From: Cruorifilaria tuberocauda
Taxonomy: Eukaryota; Nematoda; Chromadorea; Rhabditida; Onchocercidae
Direction of reading: 5' to 3'
DNA: 64,000 nt
Assembly (NCBI GenBank): GCA_013365365.1
Contig: JABVXU010000213.1
Location: 27,357-91,356, forward strand
Below, one piece after another: positions 25,401-40,400 of the stretch; the first letter of the stretch is position 1, and the number at the start of each line of letters is the position of its first letter. A model generated the notes under the pieces. The model had not been told where the DNA came from and ran no database searches. It saw nothing but the letters and a program-made list of their open reading frames with translations. The position numbers and the translations under genes were made by a program.

Positions 25401-28400
25401 ATCTAACATTTATAATATACAATGAAATGATTTGAAGTCCGACATGTTCCGGACCGCGAATGTCAGTACCATCAGTAAGCCGTAAGAGTACTGTGGTAAG
25501 CCGGACTAATGGACCACATTCGACAGTTGCTAGTCATGCAGGATCAAATATGCAAACGCCTCCAGTATCCATTGCTTCTTCTAATGCTAAACAGTACGTT
25601 CCTGTACAACAAGTACGATCACAACCACGAAAACCGTTAAATTCATCGATCAAGCGACAAACGACATTTTTACGACAACCATCTCTTGAAGTAAATTTTG
25701 TTTTCATTTTAGCATCACTAATTATCATCTCTCATTCACCACTAAATTATTTCATTGTTGAAAATTAACTAAACTAAAAAACTGAAATTGAAGTAAAATT
25801 AAGTAAATGCTAATTCGTAATTGATTCTAGACGGAACGTCGAAATGGTACAGCCGAATCAGCAGCAGGTCATACGCATAATAATTTGAAGCAGAATTATG
25901 CTGAAGAATGTTCGGCAAATAGATCAATGAGTGTTGAAAGTTTCGAGCAAGTTTTACGATCAGATAATAAATTATCACAACAAATGAAACAAATTCCACA
26001 TACTAACGATCGATTGACGCAAAATGAATCAAATACTGAAGATTACGCAAAAAATAGGACTAAAAGTGCTGAAAATTTACGACAACAGTCTGATAGGTCA
26101 TTTGATGATCAGAGTCAGAGGTAACATTTCCTTTATTTCAATTTCAAATTCGAATGAATTATTTGCCATATTTTTGAATTTTACCTTGATTCAATGACAG
26201 GTATTGTGACTAAATGATGCAATTTTTGATGAGTAAAATGCACATGTATATTCTTAGGCGTAAATTCTGGACTAGATTTCAGATATGCTTTTGAAAATCT
26301 TATCTGTAAATTAATCTAATCAGATCAAAAATTTTTTTTTCTGGCCATTTTGAACTAGTTAGAGCTGTAAAAGTTGTTTACAGCAATATAGAACTTATGT
26401 TACAGAAATGCGAGTACCAGGATTGTAGATGATAAGCTATCACCTGATACGTTTTTTCAACCGCATAATAGGTGTGAATTTCTCATTCATCATTTAATAA
26501 TCGGAGAGAGAAAAAGTATTGATTAGTAGTTTCATTCTTTCATCATTACTTCAAATGTTATGAGAAAGAAACAATTATCGTTATCAATTTCAAAAATTGC
26601 TTCTAGTATTATGGAAATAGAAGTGGAAGGAATAAATGCTACTATTTCGAATTAATAAAATAATAAATTCTTCAAATATTTAACAGTTTGTCCTATCTAT
26701 TTGTTAGTTTGTGTCAAAATAAATTAAAGCTAAAAATAAATTTATTTTTGATTCATTGATATCTATTACTTTTCTTGTTATTTTTATTTCAAAATAATTT
26801 AAGAAGAATTTAAGGTACCAGTCTCAATCGGATGATCACGTAAGAGATGAGGAAAACATAAGAGAGCAAAAAGATTTGGAAAGCGGTTCACAAACTAAAA
26901 AGTATACATTTTTATCTATTATTCTTTTATAATTTATGTTTTATAGCTTTTGAATTTCGTTCTTTATTTTCCTCATATTAAACAATTCATCTGATAATCG
27001 AGAAAAAAACCTAAAATTTGCGTATCTTCCTATATATATATGTCTAAACTAAATCAATAATATTAAAATATCCAAAATAAAAAAGTGTCAGGTAGCTTTT
27101 AACTTTAAACATTTCATAAACATCCCATGTTTACTTATGTCATTTATTGAAATGTGATTGAGAAAAATCATTTCAAGCAATTTAATAGTGAATTATTTGC
27201 CACTGTGTTTCTGAAAGTATCGTCAAAGATATTTTCATGAAAAACACCGCATTAATAAGCTTCATATGTTGTGCTATGTTTCATTTATCAATAAATATTG
27301 ACAAGCTATAATAATTTTTAATCAACGCTAAGTCAAAAATTTACCAAATCAGAGAAATTAATTTTTGTTCTTTTCGAATGATTGCCATCACAATTACAAT
27401 TGCATAAAGTCCGTTCACTTAACTTGAAACTAAAAGTAATTTTAAAGTAATTCTGATGTAAATACTGAAATTATGCATTTATCGTCCTATCATTCAAATA
27501 TATCACAAAAGTTTGTATTTTAAATGAGTCATTTATAATTACTATTTTTAAGCAATCGAAGTGAGATTAACTTTTTGGAGTTTTTCTTTTTTAAAGTTAA
27601 TCTTCTTTCATATTTAATGAGTAATGCATAATGTTTCAACAATTCCGATCTTTTTTTCTCCAAACTTCCTTCAGTCATTCTGACCTTTAATCTTTTTCAT
27701 TTAAATCACTTACTTCTACAATGTCGAGTTTTTCTCTAAGTTAAAGTGGAAGAAGAAAGTGAAAAAAGTAGAGATTAACTTAAATTTGTTTATTGAAATA
27801 TTCAATTTCTAATCGATTATCACCCTTTTCAACTTAATTTTGAAAGTTAACATGAAATTAATTGCTGAAACTTTCTGTGCGTATGTTTTTGTTGTTTCCT
27901 CTTTTTGAATTAAAAAATTAAATATTCTGATGAAAAATAGAATTTAGACTATCATGAAAAACGAAATTAAAAATAACATTGGGCTTCCGTTTTCCTTTTC
28001 CTCTTTCTGTATTCAAAAAATAAAAATGAAATTTCGCATACATATTTTTCCTCATTAATCGCAACATCAAACAATTTATATCAGTCCGTTTTAAAAAAAA
28101 GTGAAAATTCATTTACACAAATAGAATTTACAAATATTATTTCATTTCGTGAAAGTTCCTTATTGATCGATTCGATTCGATTCTCTCAACGTTTTCTAAA
28201 ATGACTCACTGTTTTTAAAATTGGAAAATCCCTATCAATGAATCACTGCTAATATCTGATATCTTTAAGTATACGTTAATTAGAATATCCTTCCATAACC
28301 ATTACTGTTATTTATAATAGTAATGTTGAGAATAAAATAAACAACGAAATAGATGGATATAAAATTTCAATTTCTAATAATCATCCTAATTTTCCAATTA

Positions 28401-31400
28401 TAGTAAATTTTACTTCCAAAAATTATTTACAGTTTTGTTTAAATGAAATATTAATCGATTAAGTCATTTAATGGTATAAAATACTGTTGTATTTTGATTA
28501 TAGTCAGTATGACATCGTTCAATGAGGTAATGATATCGTCTGATATTATCGTTATGCTGTAAAAAATAATTGTTAAATCGATCGTTGATAGATGATTTGA
28601 TAGAAAGTGCCAAAGTGGCAAAGAAAAGAAAGCAATTAAATCATTGTATCTGTTTATTAAAATTACAGTATTATTTTGTATGATTCGTTTTGCAAGATTA
28701 TATTAATGTTTCTTGATTAAATTTAAATCTTCATTATTGTTATAAATCGATTTTAAACAATTTTATGCCGACACTTGCATGACATATCGTATGATACAAT
28801 GTATTTGTGCTGTAAACGTAAAATATTTGTTATCACCTCAGTTCATTCTAAAAATGTTAAATTATTAAAAAATTTCATTCAATCAATACAGTTAATGATA
28901 TTTCTCATCATGTGACAAATTTTCAACAAAATGCTGCGACATTATGTGATTATTTATTTGTTATATTAGTTATTTGATAATTAAAAATGAAGGAAAAAGT
29001 TTTTGTGTTAAATTTTTGAAAGATAAAGAAATAATTTGTATTTTGTTCAGGAATCCATGTTCGAGTGTTGTTGTTAGCATAAGTTCAGGAGATGATGTTG
29101 CCGAATCATGTCGCTCACGTATTACTCGTGAAACTGATTCTAAACGAATCTCTGCGCCTGCTACAGCTGAGGTGTGCTAATTATAAGTATTTGATGATAA
29201 AATGAAGAAGCAGTCAATCATTCATGTAGACGTTTCGGAGAAATTACTAAAATATTTGCAATATTGATGTGAAAAAATTGATTTCAGCAGCAGGTTCATG
29301 CGTTACCACCGGCAACGAGCAGCATGTTTTCAGTAGGAAGACGAAAAATAAGACTTCCGAGGTTAGGTTTATTTACTCAACGCTTATTCATTCATATTTT
29401 GCTTATATGATGCAAAATGATTAAACTGAAAATGATGAGATATCGGTAATTAAAATATTCTTATCAACTATTGAACAACTTCTATTGGACCAATCTCTCA
29501 TCAATAATTTTTGTTCATTGAATTTAAACAAACTCTTCATGATATGATTGAAATCGACAACATCAAAGTTCAGCGAAAGATACCTTTGAAAAGTTGTTTC
29601 GTAATTATACATGGAAGTCTCAAGGTGGAATATGTTGATTCCTAAAAATCTTAACCTTGACGCTTGATAGACTTTACTGATAGATTAATGTAATAATTCC
29701 TCTAATGATCATAACAACTGTGAAATACTTCTTTGAAAAGTTATTTCTTTTGAAAGTATGCTAATTTACATTAATAGTAAAATTTTGAATGTATCAGCTG
29801 AATTTTTTTATTAAAAATTTGGAAAATGAACTGATGCATTCTTCGCATGCGCAAATATTCTTCAAGTTTTCAGATAAACTTGACTGCTTCAATTTTAAGC
29901 AAGCTATTGCGTAAAAGAAAAACATTAGCATGTTAATTAAGAAAGTTAATTATTTAATTTCATAGACAACTTCGTTCGATGTCTTCATCTGAAGATGAAT
30001 TACCATCAACATCAAATGATAATAATGAAGAAGTGCTACCACAAATTGATACAGAAATCAGTTCCGAAAAAGGTTTCATTTACTTCACAACAGGAAATTA
30101 AGCATTTCATCCAATTCATAATATGAAATTAATCAATTATTAAATCACTGTTTTGGTTTTATAGAATAATCTCAGTATGATTTATACTATAAATGCATTG
30201 TGGTGATATTGAAAAATAGCTTTACAGATATTCTAAGGTATATTTATGGCTCACAAAAAATGCGGAGTGGACGTAAATGTTAGTTTTGCCCAACGAATTT
30301 GTTTAAATTTTGTTTTTCTTTGTCCTTTATTCATTTTTAATTCTTGCATTGAAATTTTGCTTATGGCATATAGTCATGAACGTTTTGTTTTTGCTTCTTA
30401 TTCAGAATATTAGTAGCAGTGATAACAACGATAGTTTTCAGGATAATTCAATAACTCATCTATAGACAAATTTTCTATTCATCTCAAGAAATCATGACAA
30501 GAAAATGTTAACACATTCAACGTAATGATTGTTAAGTGTAATTAGGCGATTAGATAGACATACTAAATTGATGGTAACTAAATCACATTTGACATATTTT
30601 TTATGTCATGTCGTTGAAAAAAGTTTTTTTTTTCTCTCTCTCTCTCTCTAAAATCTGCTGCTTACAAAAAAAGGAATTTGGTGTGCAATATTGCTTACAC
30701 TCTTCTCTAATCATTTTGCCAACTTTAATTTATGAATATCTGCGAGAATAAATATCTGTTCATTCCATCCTTTCTCATCTTACTTTCTCTCTTTCCTCTT
30801 CAATTCACACTTTTATTCACAAAAAATAGAATAAAAAATAATGAAAACCGCTCATTTATTATCATTATCACTTACATTATCATAAATAGAAGTAGTAATC
30901 ATTAAATGATAATGGAAGGAAGGATAATATATCGTAAGCTACTTTTTGAAAACTGGAATAATTCGATGTCACCAAATAATAATTAGCCTTAAATGATCAC
31001 ACTTCTTTATATATATTATACAGTAAATTATTTAACCTGATTTTAATTATCCTCTTCGATTTTGATCACCGGTATAATTTATTTCATATCATTTTAGTAC
31101 AGTTTCATTAATTAATTAATGTTAATATCTATGAAATTAATGAATTTAGAACTTTTTAAGTTTTAATAATTTTTCAAATCAGTAGCAAGATTCGCAAGAT
31201 AAGTTGAGTTCGATTATATAGTTTACCTATTTTAAAAATCATTCACATCTTTTTTATTTTCAATAAAAGTTCATATGTAAAGAAGTTCATTTTCAATCTA
31301 AATATCAACAATAAATTAATTTTTTAGATAAAAATAAGTAATTGGCGAAATTAATAAATAACTGAGGAAGTTACCAAAGAATGTTGCTAAATATGTTTAT

Positions 31401-34400
31401 TATAAAAAAACAATAGTATTATCAATTTAGAAAATTTCGATAAGAGAATGGATTACCATTGTTTGTTATTAATATTTTATAATCATATATTATTGTTTTT
31501 GTATTTAGTTTCATCCGACTCAAGTCGTAAATTCCAACGTAGTACCGAAGTGATGAATGTACCAGTGGTGCAATCAACTATTTTACCTGGTGATATCCTT
31601 GCGGCTAAAATACGTACCTATCTTTCTGTATGTTTATACATATTTTATTTTGAAAGAAGTTGATTGTTTTTTGATCTTAAGCTATTACAAATAAATGGGT
31701 ACTTTCTGACTTTTTAACACAACAAATTTTTTATACTCACTAAGTAATATTATCCGTAAAACTTGAAATACTAATTTTTTTCTAAAATATATCACAATTT
31801 AAGCATCCCGTAACCTGGCAGCCATCAGCAGATCAACATCGCCTAATCGGACACATGGTTTTACATAAAGGGAGTGGTACGCAGGGAGATCTTGGTTTAA
31901 AGGTTTTTTTTGTTTTCAGATTAGTTTCACATTTAATTTTTCTTAATAATTTCTGAAATTTAGGAATCATAATGATCAGATACATGTGGAGAAGAAAGGG
32001 AACTAAATATAAATTTAAATTGAAAAAGGAAAGAGAGAGTTATGCTATGGTTTACTCATTCCATGCTTTTAAGTTATTGCTGCTGAGAAACGAAAAACGA
32101 TTATATATTCTTATTAAAGATTGCATATGGACAATACATTCATTTTCGATCTCATTTTTTGTTATTTATCTCTTCAAATGAAAATTACCACTGAATTGTT
32201 AATTGAAAACTAACGTTTGATGTGCATATCTTATAGACAAAAAAGTAATATGCAGAAGAAATTTTCAAAGTTTGCATTTGATTAAAAATTAGACACATTT
32301 AGCTACCATAATGTTAAAGTTCCGCGCAGCTGAAAAAAGGAAAACTTTTCCTGATATAAAGTTATTTAAATAAAAGATGTATTTGTAATTTGCATTTCTT
32401 CAATTCCTTTTTGCCATCTTTACAAGGTATCATTTGAAATTTTAACATAATTAATATGATAGTCGAATCCTTTACTCTTGAATTTTCTGCTTTTTTTGTC
32501 TAAAAAATGTCAAAGGTATCCTAATTCACGCTCACCAACACATTATTTTAAGAAATAAAACACAAATTGTTTGTTTAATTAACGATATTTAATTATTTTT
32601 AAATAGTGCTTAATAATTGATATTTATATATCGGGTTCATACTATAGTAACTGTAGTGAAAGCGCTAAAATCAATAATTTAGCTTTGTCTAAAATCTAAA
32701 CTTGCTCTTTTGGACTTTATGGGTCGAAAAATAATTTATTTGATAATCAAAAGAATTCTATGAAATATAATCCTAATTTTGACATTTGAACAATAATAGC
32801 AATTCCTTTTTTCTTTTTTTAAATTAACAGAAACATGTGAAAGTGAAAGCGTCGAATTATTTAGCGGAAAATATGAGTACTATATATAATTTATAGTTGA
32901 TTAAGCCTTTTTTAGGATATAGTGCTACTCTATTGAAGCATTATTAGGCGCAAATATGCTTTTATGAACTGACAGCCATAAAGAACAGCTCATATTTGAA
33001 TATGTGCTCTCATATGAACAAAAAAGTATTTATTTCTAACATCCATTTGCATTATATTATTTCTAAATTTCCTATGCATTAAAACTCATTAACTGAGTTG
33101 AATAATTGTTGCTTTGTAAATGTGATGGGAAGAGAGGAAATTTTCCTTCGAATATAATTTCTACATCAAATATAAATTTGCCATTGTAAGTTGTCAGAAA
33201 TTTTTATTATTGAAAAAATTTAACGTATTTTTAGACTTCAAGTAATAAATTTTTTTAAGTCAGAAGATGAATTATTCATTCATTTACATCAAGATCATTT
33301 TATTATCACTGATAAGGATCTTTTTTAGTTTTGGTATGAAAGAAGGCTTAAATGATGTGAGATTTTTGAAATAATTAAAATTGTATGGTATAATTCAAAT
33401 CAAGAAGATTGAAAACGAACAGAATTTAACAACTTTTGGTCAATTTATAAAGATCAAACTTTAGTTTAATTCTCAGACGACAAAAACCAAGAAAAAAGCA
33501 TAAGATCTGCTCAATGACTATTCTACCTATAATTAACGTTTCCTCTTTAAATACTGGAAAAGGACCCAAAAATGTATTGCAGGAAAGAGTGGTTGAATTT
33601 ATTAATAATTATTAATCATTGCATTGAAATATTGGTACCACAAATTGGAATTCCTAAAATTATGAGGGAATTTCGGTTACAGTCATTTTGATTTTACTCG
33701 AAACAATTATTTTAAGGTTGTTGGAGGTCGGCGATCAGACACTGGTTGTTTAGGCGCATTCATCACACGAGTTAAACCCGGATCAGTTGCCGATACAGTT
33801 GGTCGTCTTAGAGGAGGTTTATTTTACATATTTCAAGGATAACTTATTCATAATTCAGTTGTTTTTGTATTTCAAACCACTTTTCAAACATTTCGTAATG
33901 AATTTAAAAAAAAATCATGTGACTGATAACATGATAAAAGAATAATAAAATGCAGAAATATTGATATCATACAATTTCCTTGCTAATTAATTATTAACAA
34001 TTCTCAATTTACTTAAATGAAAAGCGGAAAAATTAACTAAAACATCACAGTAGCGAAATTAAGAGAGATGTGATAATTCCAGGTGATGAAGTGTTAGAAT
34101 GGAATGGTCGCCAGCTACAAAATGCTACATTTGATCAAGTGTACGATGCGATAAATTCATCCAGAAATGATACACAAGTTGAACTGATCGTTTCACGTTC
34201 GATGAGGTAGTATTTACAAAGAAATTATAATGATAATTAAGAAAAATATTTAAAAAAAGGTTTCAAATTTATCTAATTTATTAATGTTAAATTAATTTTA
34301 ATTTTGTCATTTACTACTAAATTATATATAAGTTTGATTTCTTTTGTAGACTAATTTTTCTGAATAATTTTCCATCATCAAATCTTTTTCAATTGTTTAT

Positions 34401-37400
34401 TGTAATATTAGATGAGAATATAATAGAAGTTTTTTTTTGAATGCAATCATTCTATGGTATTCTAGTTACTGCCCACTCATACATTTAAACAAAAAAAATC
34501 GACATTTTTAGTTGACCAAATTAATTAATTAATATTGATATTAGGCGGAATATTTGTATAAAAGATCGGAATTTCACTTATTCATTTATTTGAGCAACTA
34601 TCAATAATATTAATATTTGATTTCAACTTATACACATATATGTTTGTATTTGCGCTTGTTATCCAATTCATCTGAAAGCTCTGATCACAAATCTTTATAT
34701 GTTTTCAGTAAATGAATTGTGTAACACATTTAGGATGAAATTAAATATCTATCGATCGATTTAAATATCATTGGTATAACTCCGTGATAGGTTAATCACA
34801 TTGATTAATATAGGAGGGAGAAGGAGGGATTGGCAGAAGGTAGAACTGTTGAAGATTTCATTATCGGAATTGCAGTCTATGAAAAGTTTTCATATAAGTA
34901 TTAAGGGGAGAGACAAAAGAAAGAGAAAGAGAGAGAGAAGAAAAGACAAAAGTGTACGAGTTACATTTATTTTTATCTTTCCAATAATCCATTGATTTTC
35001 CCTTTTTTGATAATAAAAAGAGAAAATTTTTTCTCAAATTATCAGTGTTATTTCCTTGTATATGAAAAATTCATTATTGATTGTTTTTAGTGCACCGGGT
35101 GGTGATGATTTCCTGAATGTACAAAGAATGTTACCTAATCCGGCATTTCTTCCTAGCGGTTGGTGTCGTAATTAATATAATCAAATGAAATTAAATGAGT
35201 TCAATAATTTCACTGAAAAATTTTATTTCTGAAAAAAAAAACCATAAAGAAAAGGAAAACAATAATTGTGATTTTAATTGTAAAGGAAAAATTAATCTCT
35301 AGCAATAAAATTATTATAATATTTTCAAAAATTAAAAGACGAGAATTGTAACGGTAATGTTTAATCTATTCTATTCTACTCCATTATCAACTGTTTGAAA
35401 AATTTTATTCTAATCAATAAATATGACAGTGAACTTCATATACAAACTTGACAGGATCTGATATTTAATTGTTATAATATTGTAATGATAATTGATGATT
35501 ACTGACTTCGCTCCTAATCTTTGTTAGAAATTATTTTATGTAAATAGAAGTTTTAAAGCAAAAGATGGAAATTTTCCAACACCCATAAATTAAAATTATT
35601 CAACAAAGAATGAATTGCAAGAATTGCTAAACTTTGTTGTGTATTTCGAAGAAATTCAGCTGCTATTAAGTGGCAGAAGGATGGGAAGATGATGAAGTTA
35701 ACCTTAACGGATCAAAGTAAATCGTACAATTTATTAAACTCTTTTAGATTTGATAATAAAAGCTGAATTTTTTGAAATGTGCCACAAAACTTACATCTTT
35801 TTCCTCTTTTATTCTTTGTTGAATAATTTCGATCGGCTTTAGCCATTTCATTTCCATAATTGATTATTTAAATCTATTATCCATCGATATAGGAGGATCA
35901 GGAATCAGCGATTATTACATGACTAATTCATTGGAGCCAACTGGTTTTTCGCATTCGCAATCCGGAACAGGCTCACCGCACATGCAATCTTTAATCAATG
36001 CACCATCTCTTAATTATCAGCCTGCGTTAATGCGTAAAACAACCGACTCGTCGTTGTACGACCGTGCCGGTAATTGCTACTTAAATCAAGATAGTAAACT
36101 ATTACTGATATCAAATATGTTTCAATTAATTACCTGACTGGTTTAGTCTAATCGAGTTCTCTGAGTATATCGGAAAATTGGATTCAGTAGTTTTTTGTTA
36201 TATTCATTACGCCAAAGTGAAATTTTGAAATGGAAAAGAAAGGCGGACAAAAAATATGTGGTTGTAACAATGAAAAAGTTTTCTAAATGCATAATAAGCA
36301 AATGTAGGTGAAAATTTTGAAGCCATTAGTAACCAAATTTAGAACAAAACTTGTCATATCACTTTTGAATGGGTTAATTCAAAGCTTATTGATGTAAAAC
36401 GACATCATCAATAAGCTTTATAAGCAGTATAAAAAACCATTTAGATCATCCATCGAGAGTGATCACATGTGATGAATACTATGGAAGGCAATTTGGAAAA
36501 GGACAGATTTTTGGGCGTATTGAGGTAAATTATCATTCCACCATTTGGTAGATATGACTAATCTTTGGAGAATTTTTTTTGATAGGAAAGCTAAGATTAA
36601 AAAGATGAAAAGACGAGAAAAATTTCCAAATCTTTTTGAAATTTCCATTTCACATTTATTTTTACATCCAGTTATAATAAGTATATCGCGTGAATATTTT
36701 GACTCATTTTACTTTACCTTCAGAAATGAAAAATTTGTTAAATTCATATTCTATTTCAGATTTCCCTATATTATGGCAGCGCAGAAAGACAGCTTGTAGT
36801 CACCGTGAGACATGCGATAGATTTACCCCCTCGACCAGATGGTACCGCCCGTAATCCGTACATCAAGTTGTTTTTGTTGCCGGATCGAAGTGAGAAAAGT
36901 CGTCGACAGTCTGCGGTACTTGTAGAAACATGCAATCCAATTTGGAACGAACCATTTTACTATCACGGACTCACCAAACCAGTGCTAATGGAACGTGTTT
37001 TAGAGGTTTTTATTTACTTTTTCGAGAGAAAGGGTAATTTAGAGCGGCTGTATTCTTTAATTCCTTATTGTTTATTAATAAATAATTTTAATATTATTTA
37101 AATTACAATTTTTTCAATAGAATATCCTTAGTGATATACTATATCAAATAACTAGAAAATTGTATGCAGAAAACTCATGTTAATGACGGCCAGTTAAATT
37201 TAATCTATAATTTTTAATAAACGTAAAATTATACTGTACAGAAATGATTTGATACAATTTTTATTTTATTACACTCAAATGATTTTTGCAATTTCCAGGT
37301 CATTCTATTGCAAGATATGTGTATTATCGGAATAAAATAATTAAATTTGTGGAGAATTTCGGCTTCTAAATAACGAAAAATTAATTAATTTGCCATAATT

Positions 37401-40400
37401 AATTCTCCAACAATTTGAAATTTATTTTAAGGTAACAGTATGGGATTACGATCAGTACGAAACAAATTCATTTATGGGTGAAGTACTGATTGATTTTACA
37501 ATTGCCCAGTTGAACGATGAACCATTTTTGTATACATTAGTTGATATGGATGAAGATAATCCACTTAGAGCGGTTAGCTTTTTGATTTAAAGATTTTTTT
37601 AATTTCTGTCCAATTTAATTTGGAAGATGTGCAGTTAAAGCAAAGCCTGATTTGGAAATGGAAATGAAGATCTGAGAAAGAAAAATCCTAAATTATAGTA
37701 AAGCAAAGAACTCCCGTGATTGATAACAGTTTTAGAAGCTGCAACAACGTCGTTTTAATGTTTATCAAGCGTCCTCTACACGTTCACAAAGTGAAATGGG
37801 ACATTATCCGAACATTCATCAACAACGAGGTTTGCATAAATACTTCTATGTTCTAAGAATAGTGCTGTTATCCTTATCATTATCATTTTCAGTGGCTGAT
37901 TACACGACTACTTATGAAGTATATCAAGCAGAACCACATCAGGTATCATCTTATATGATTATTCATTAAGTAATTTGTGAAGGAAGGGAAATTATGTTTC
38001 TTACTGTTAAATTTAAAATGGTGTTAAATTTTTTATATATCTGAAAGAAACGGTTTATTTTTGGCTTTTTTAATAGTATTTTCGAAAAGAAAATTTTGAT
38101 GGATTTTTTATTTATAAGAATCGATGATTTAAATCATTTATTTTTATTATATTTACTGGCGAAAGAAAAGTTATGTATAAAATTTTAAGACGCACTTCAT
38201 CTGATAAAAAAAGAAAGCTGAAAAAAACAATTTGTACTTATTAGGAAAATTTTGTAAACTAATAGGTTGAATGCTTGGTGGTATTTAAATATTGAGAAAT
38301 CTTTTTTCATCAAAAAAGAAGAAATAAATAAATCAGAGAATATTTTGGTTTGATATAAACATCCGTATAAATATTTTTTCTTCTCTTTATTTTCTCTTAG
38401 CATTTTACTTTTTATTAGATGAATATTCAATTCCAATTCCTTTTTCTTTTTCAAATTTTTTGACTCCATTTTTTCTCAGCTTATTTTTTTCTCATTTAAA
38501 AGAATTAGAAAATTTATAAGATAAAGTGTATACAGTTATTCAAAATAAATATCCAGTTTTTGAACAGTTTCAAAGGTTTAATTTCTATAACAAACAGCAA
38601 ATTTTTAAAAAATTTCAATTGAATATAATTTATAGCAGCATATGATGCATCCAAATTACGGAATGCGTCGATCGCGGACATACGATCGAGGGGGAACACG
38701 GACTGAAGAGGAATGGAAAGTAATATATCCATCAGGATACTTATCCGATCATGGTTACAGTAATCATATACCTATCCGTTATTCACATCGAGAACGAAGA
38801 CCACGATCTGCTACAGCAATGCGTCCACGTAGCTATTCCTAATACTTGTGATATATTATAACTGACAATTTTTCTTTATCGAGAAGTAGGAAATCTTTCT
38901 TGAATCAATTCGTCACGAATAGTTTGTTTTTACTGAGGTGATGGAATTTTGAAATTTGGTTATTTGATATTAATCTACTGAATTTTCCCTATTATTCAAT
39001 ATACCATATCTACCACTGAGATAAAAAATTTTTGCGGAAAAGATTATACGTCATCTTCCCAAACTAAATTATGAGATTTGTGATTTGTTTCAGATTTTAA
39101 ATATCTTACAACATTTTGGAATAAAATTATTTGCTAAATTTTATTTTCTTTTAAAAACTTTTTTCGCGCCAACAACTTTTGCTTACAGTATCAGATATGC
39201 GTACTTACAATCGAAATTTGCCATCAGCTCCATGGACTGCAGATGAGGATGATGGTCAACAAATTACCATTCCACATTCAGGTTCGCTTTTAAAATGATT
39301 TTTTCCTTTAGTGCCTTTCTGGATAATTAACGGAGTTGATAAGATTGATAAAGATTATATATGGCATAGTTGTAGCACAGGCATTAACAAGATTTCCTCG
39401 AGATCCGAGATCACCGAATGAAAGATTAAGGATAGAAGCAATGCATGAACAGCAACCTGGATATGGAAGTGATGGATCGGAAACATTAAGCATACATTCA
39501 GCGCAGAGTATGCCTGCAAGGTATGGATATATTATGAGTTAAGATGTAAACGTAACTTATTCTAAATCGTACATAATTTTCTTAGATGATATCTTGAACA
39601 ACTTATATTTTAGTATTTTTTATGAAGTATTGACACTTAATATGTTTGTAATGAATAGCTCATATGATTTTGAATTTGATTTCATCTTTTTCATTTTTTT
39701 TTTATGAAGGCAGTCGACGCGACGTATAACCAATGGTGAAAGTGAGCAAGTTAGTATGAATCAACAACTGGATGATAACGTGGAGGAATATATTGAAGAA
39801 GGAGCTATAAGTGATTCTGTGATGGCTAAAGGAAGTGTTACGACGGCTACCAAAGATCGAAAGAAAAGTTTGATGACAAGACTTATTCCGGGTAGAAATG
39901 CTCCGCTTGGTAAGTCTGGACGTGACAAACAGCGACAAAGCTTTTAGAGACTAATGATAAATTATATTTATCTTAATCGATATTATGAATTGAGAATGAA
40001 ACTATTTCAAATCATAATTTCTCTCATTATATCCTTTCGTTTTTGAAAGAACTATGTGTTATTTCACTTTTAATGATACAATTTTTTCATTATCTTTTGA
40101 TTAATAATCACCCGAATAAACTGTCAGTTTTGAAATGGAATATATATTTAGTTCCTTTAAAAATGTTTAGAATTATTTTTCTTATTATTTTTGAAGAAGG
40201 CAAAAGGACGGGATTTCAACGATCGGAAGAAGTGGGTGTACCGGAAGGTTTAACCGTATCCGGCGATTATCTCCAAACTCCCTTCATGAAGCAAACTTCA
40301 AGGGAATCAACAGATTCATCTCACAGTGATAAGTTAGTGATAAGACTGGTTCTTGATTTCCTTGCTCAGTTGAAGGCAGGTTTGAATTTTGATTTGATAA

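Noticed and set aside
29838..29856. CGCATGCG palindrome in unc-10 intron 9
   Set aside because: Eight-base palindromes are expected by chance in 64 kb, and nothing else marks the site.
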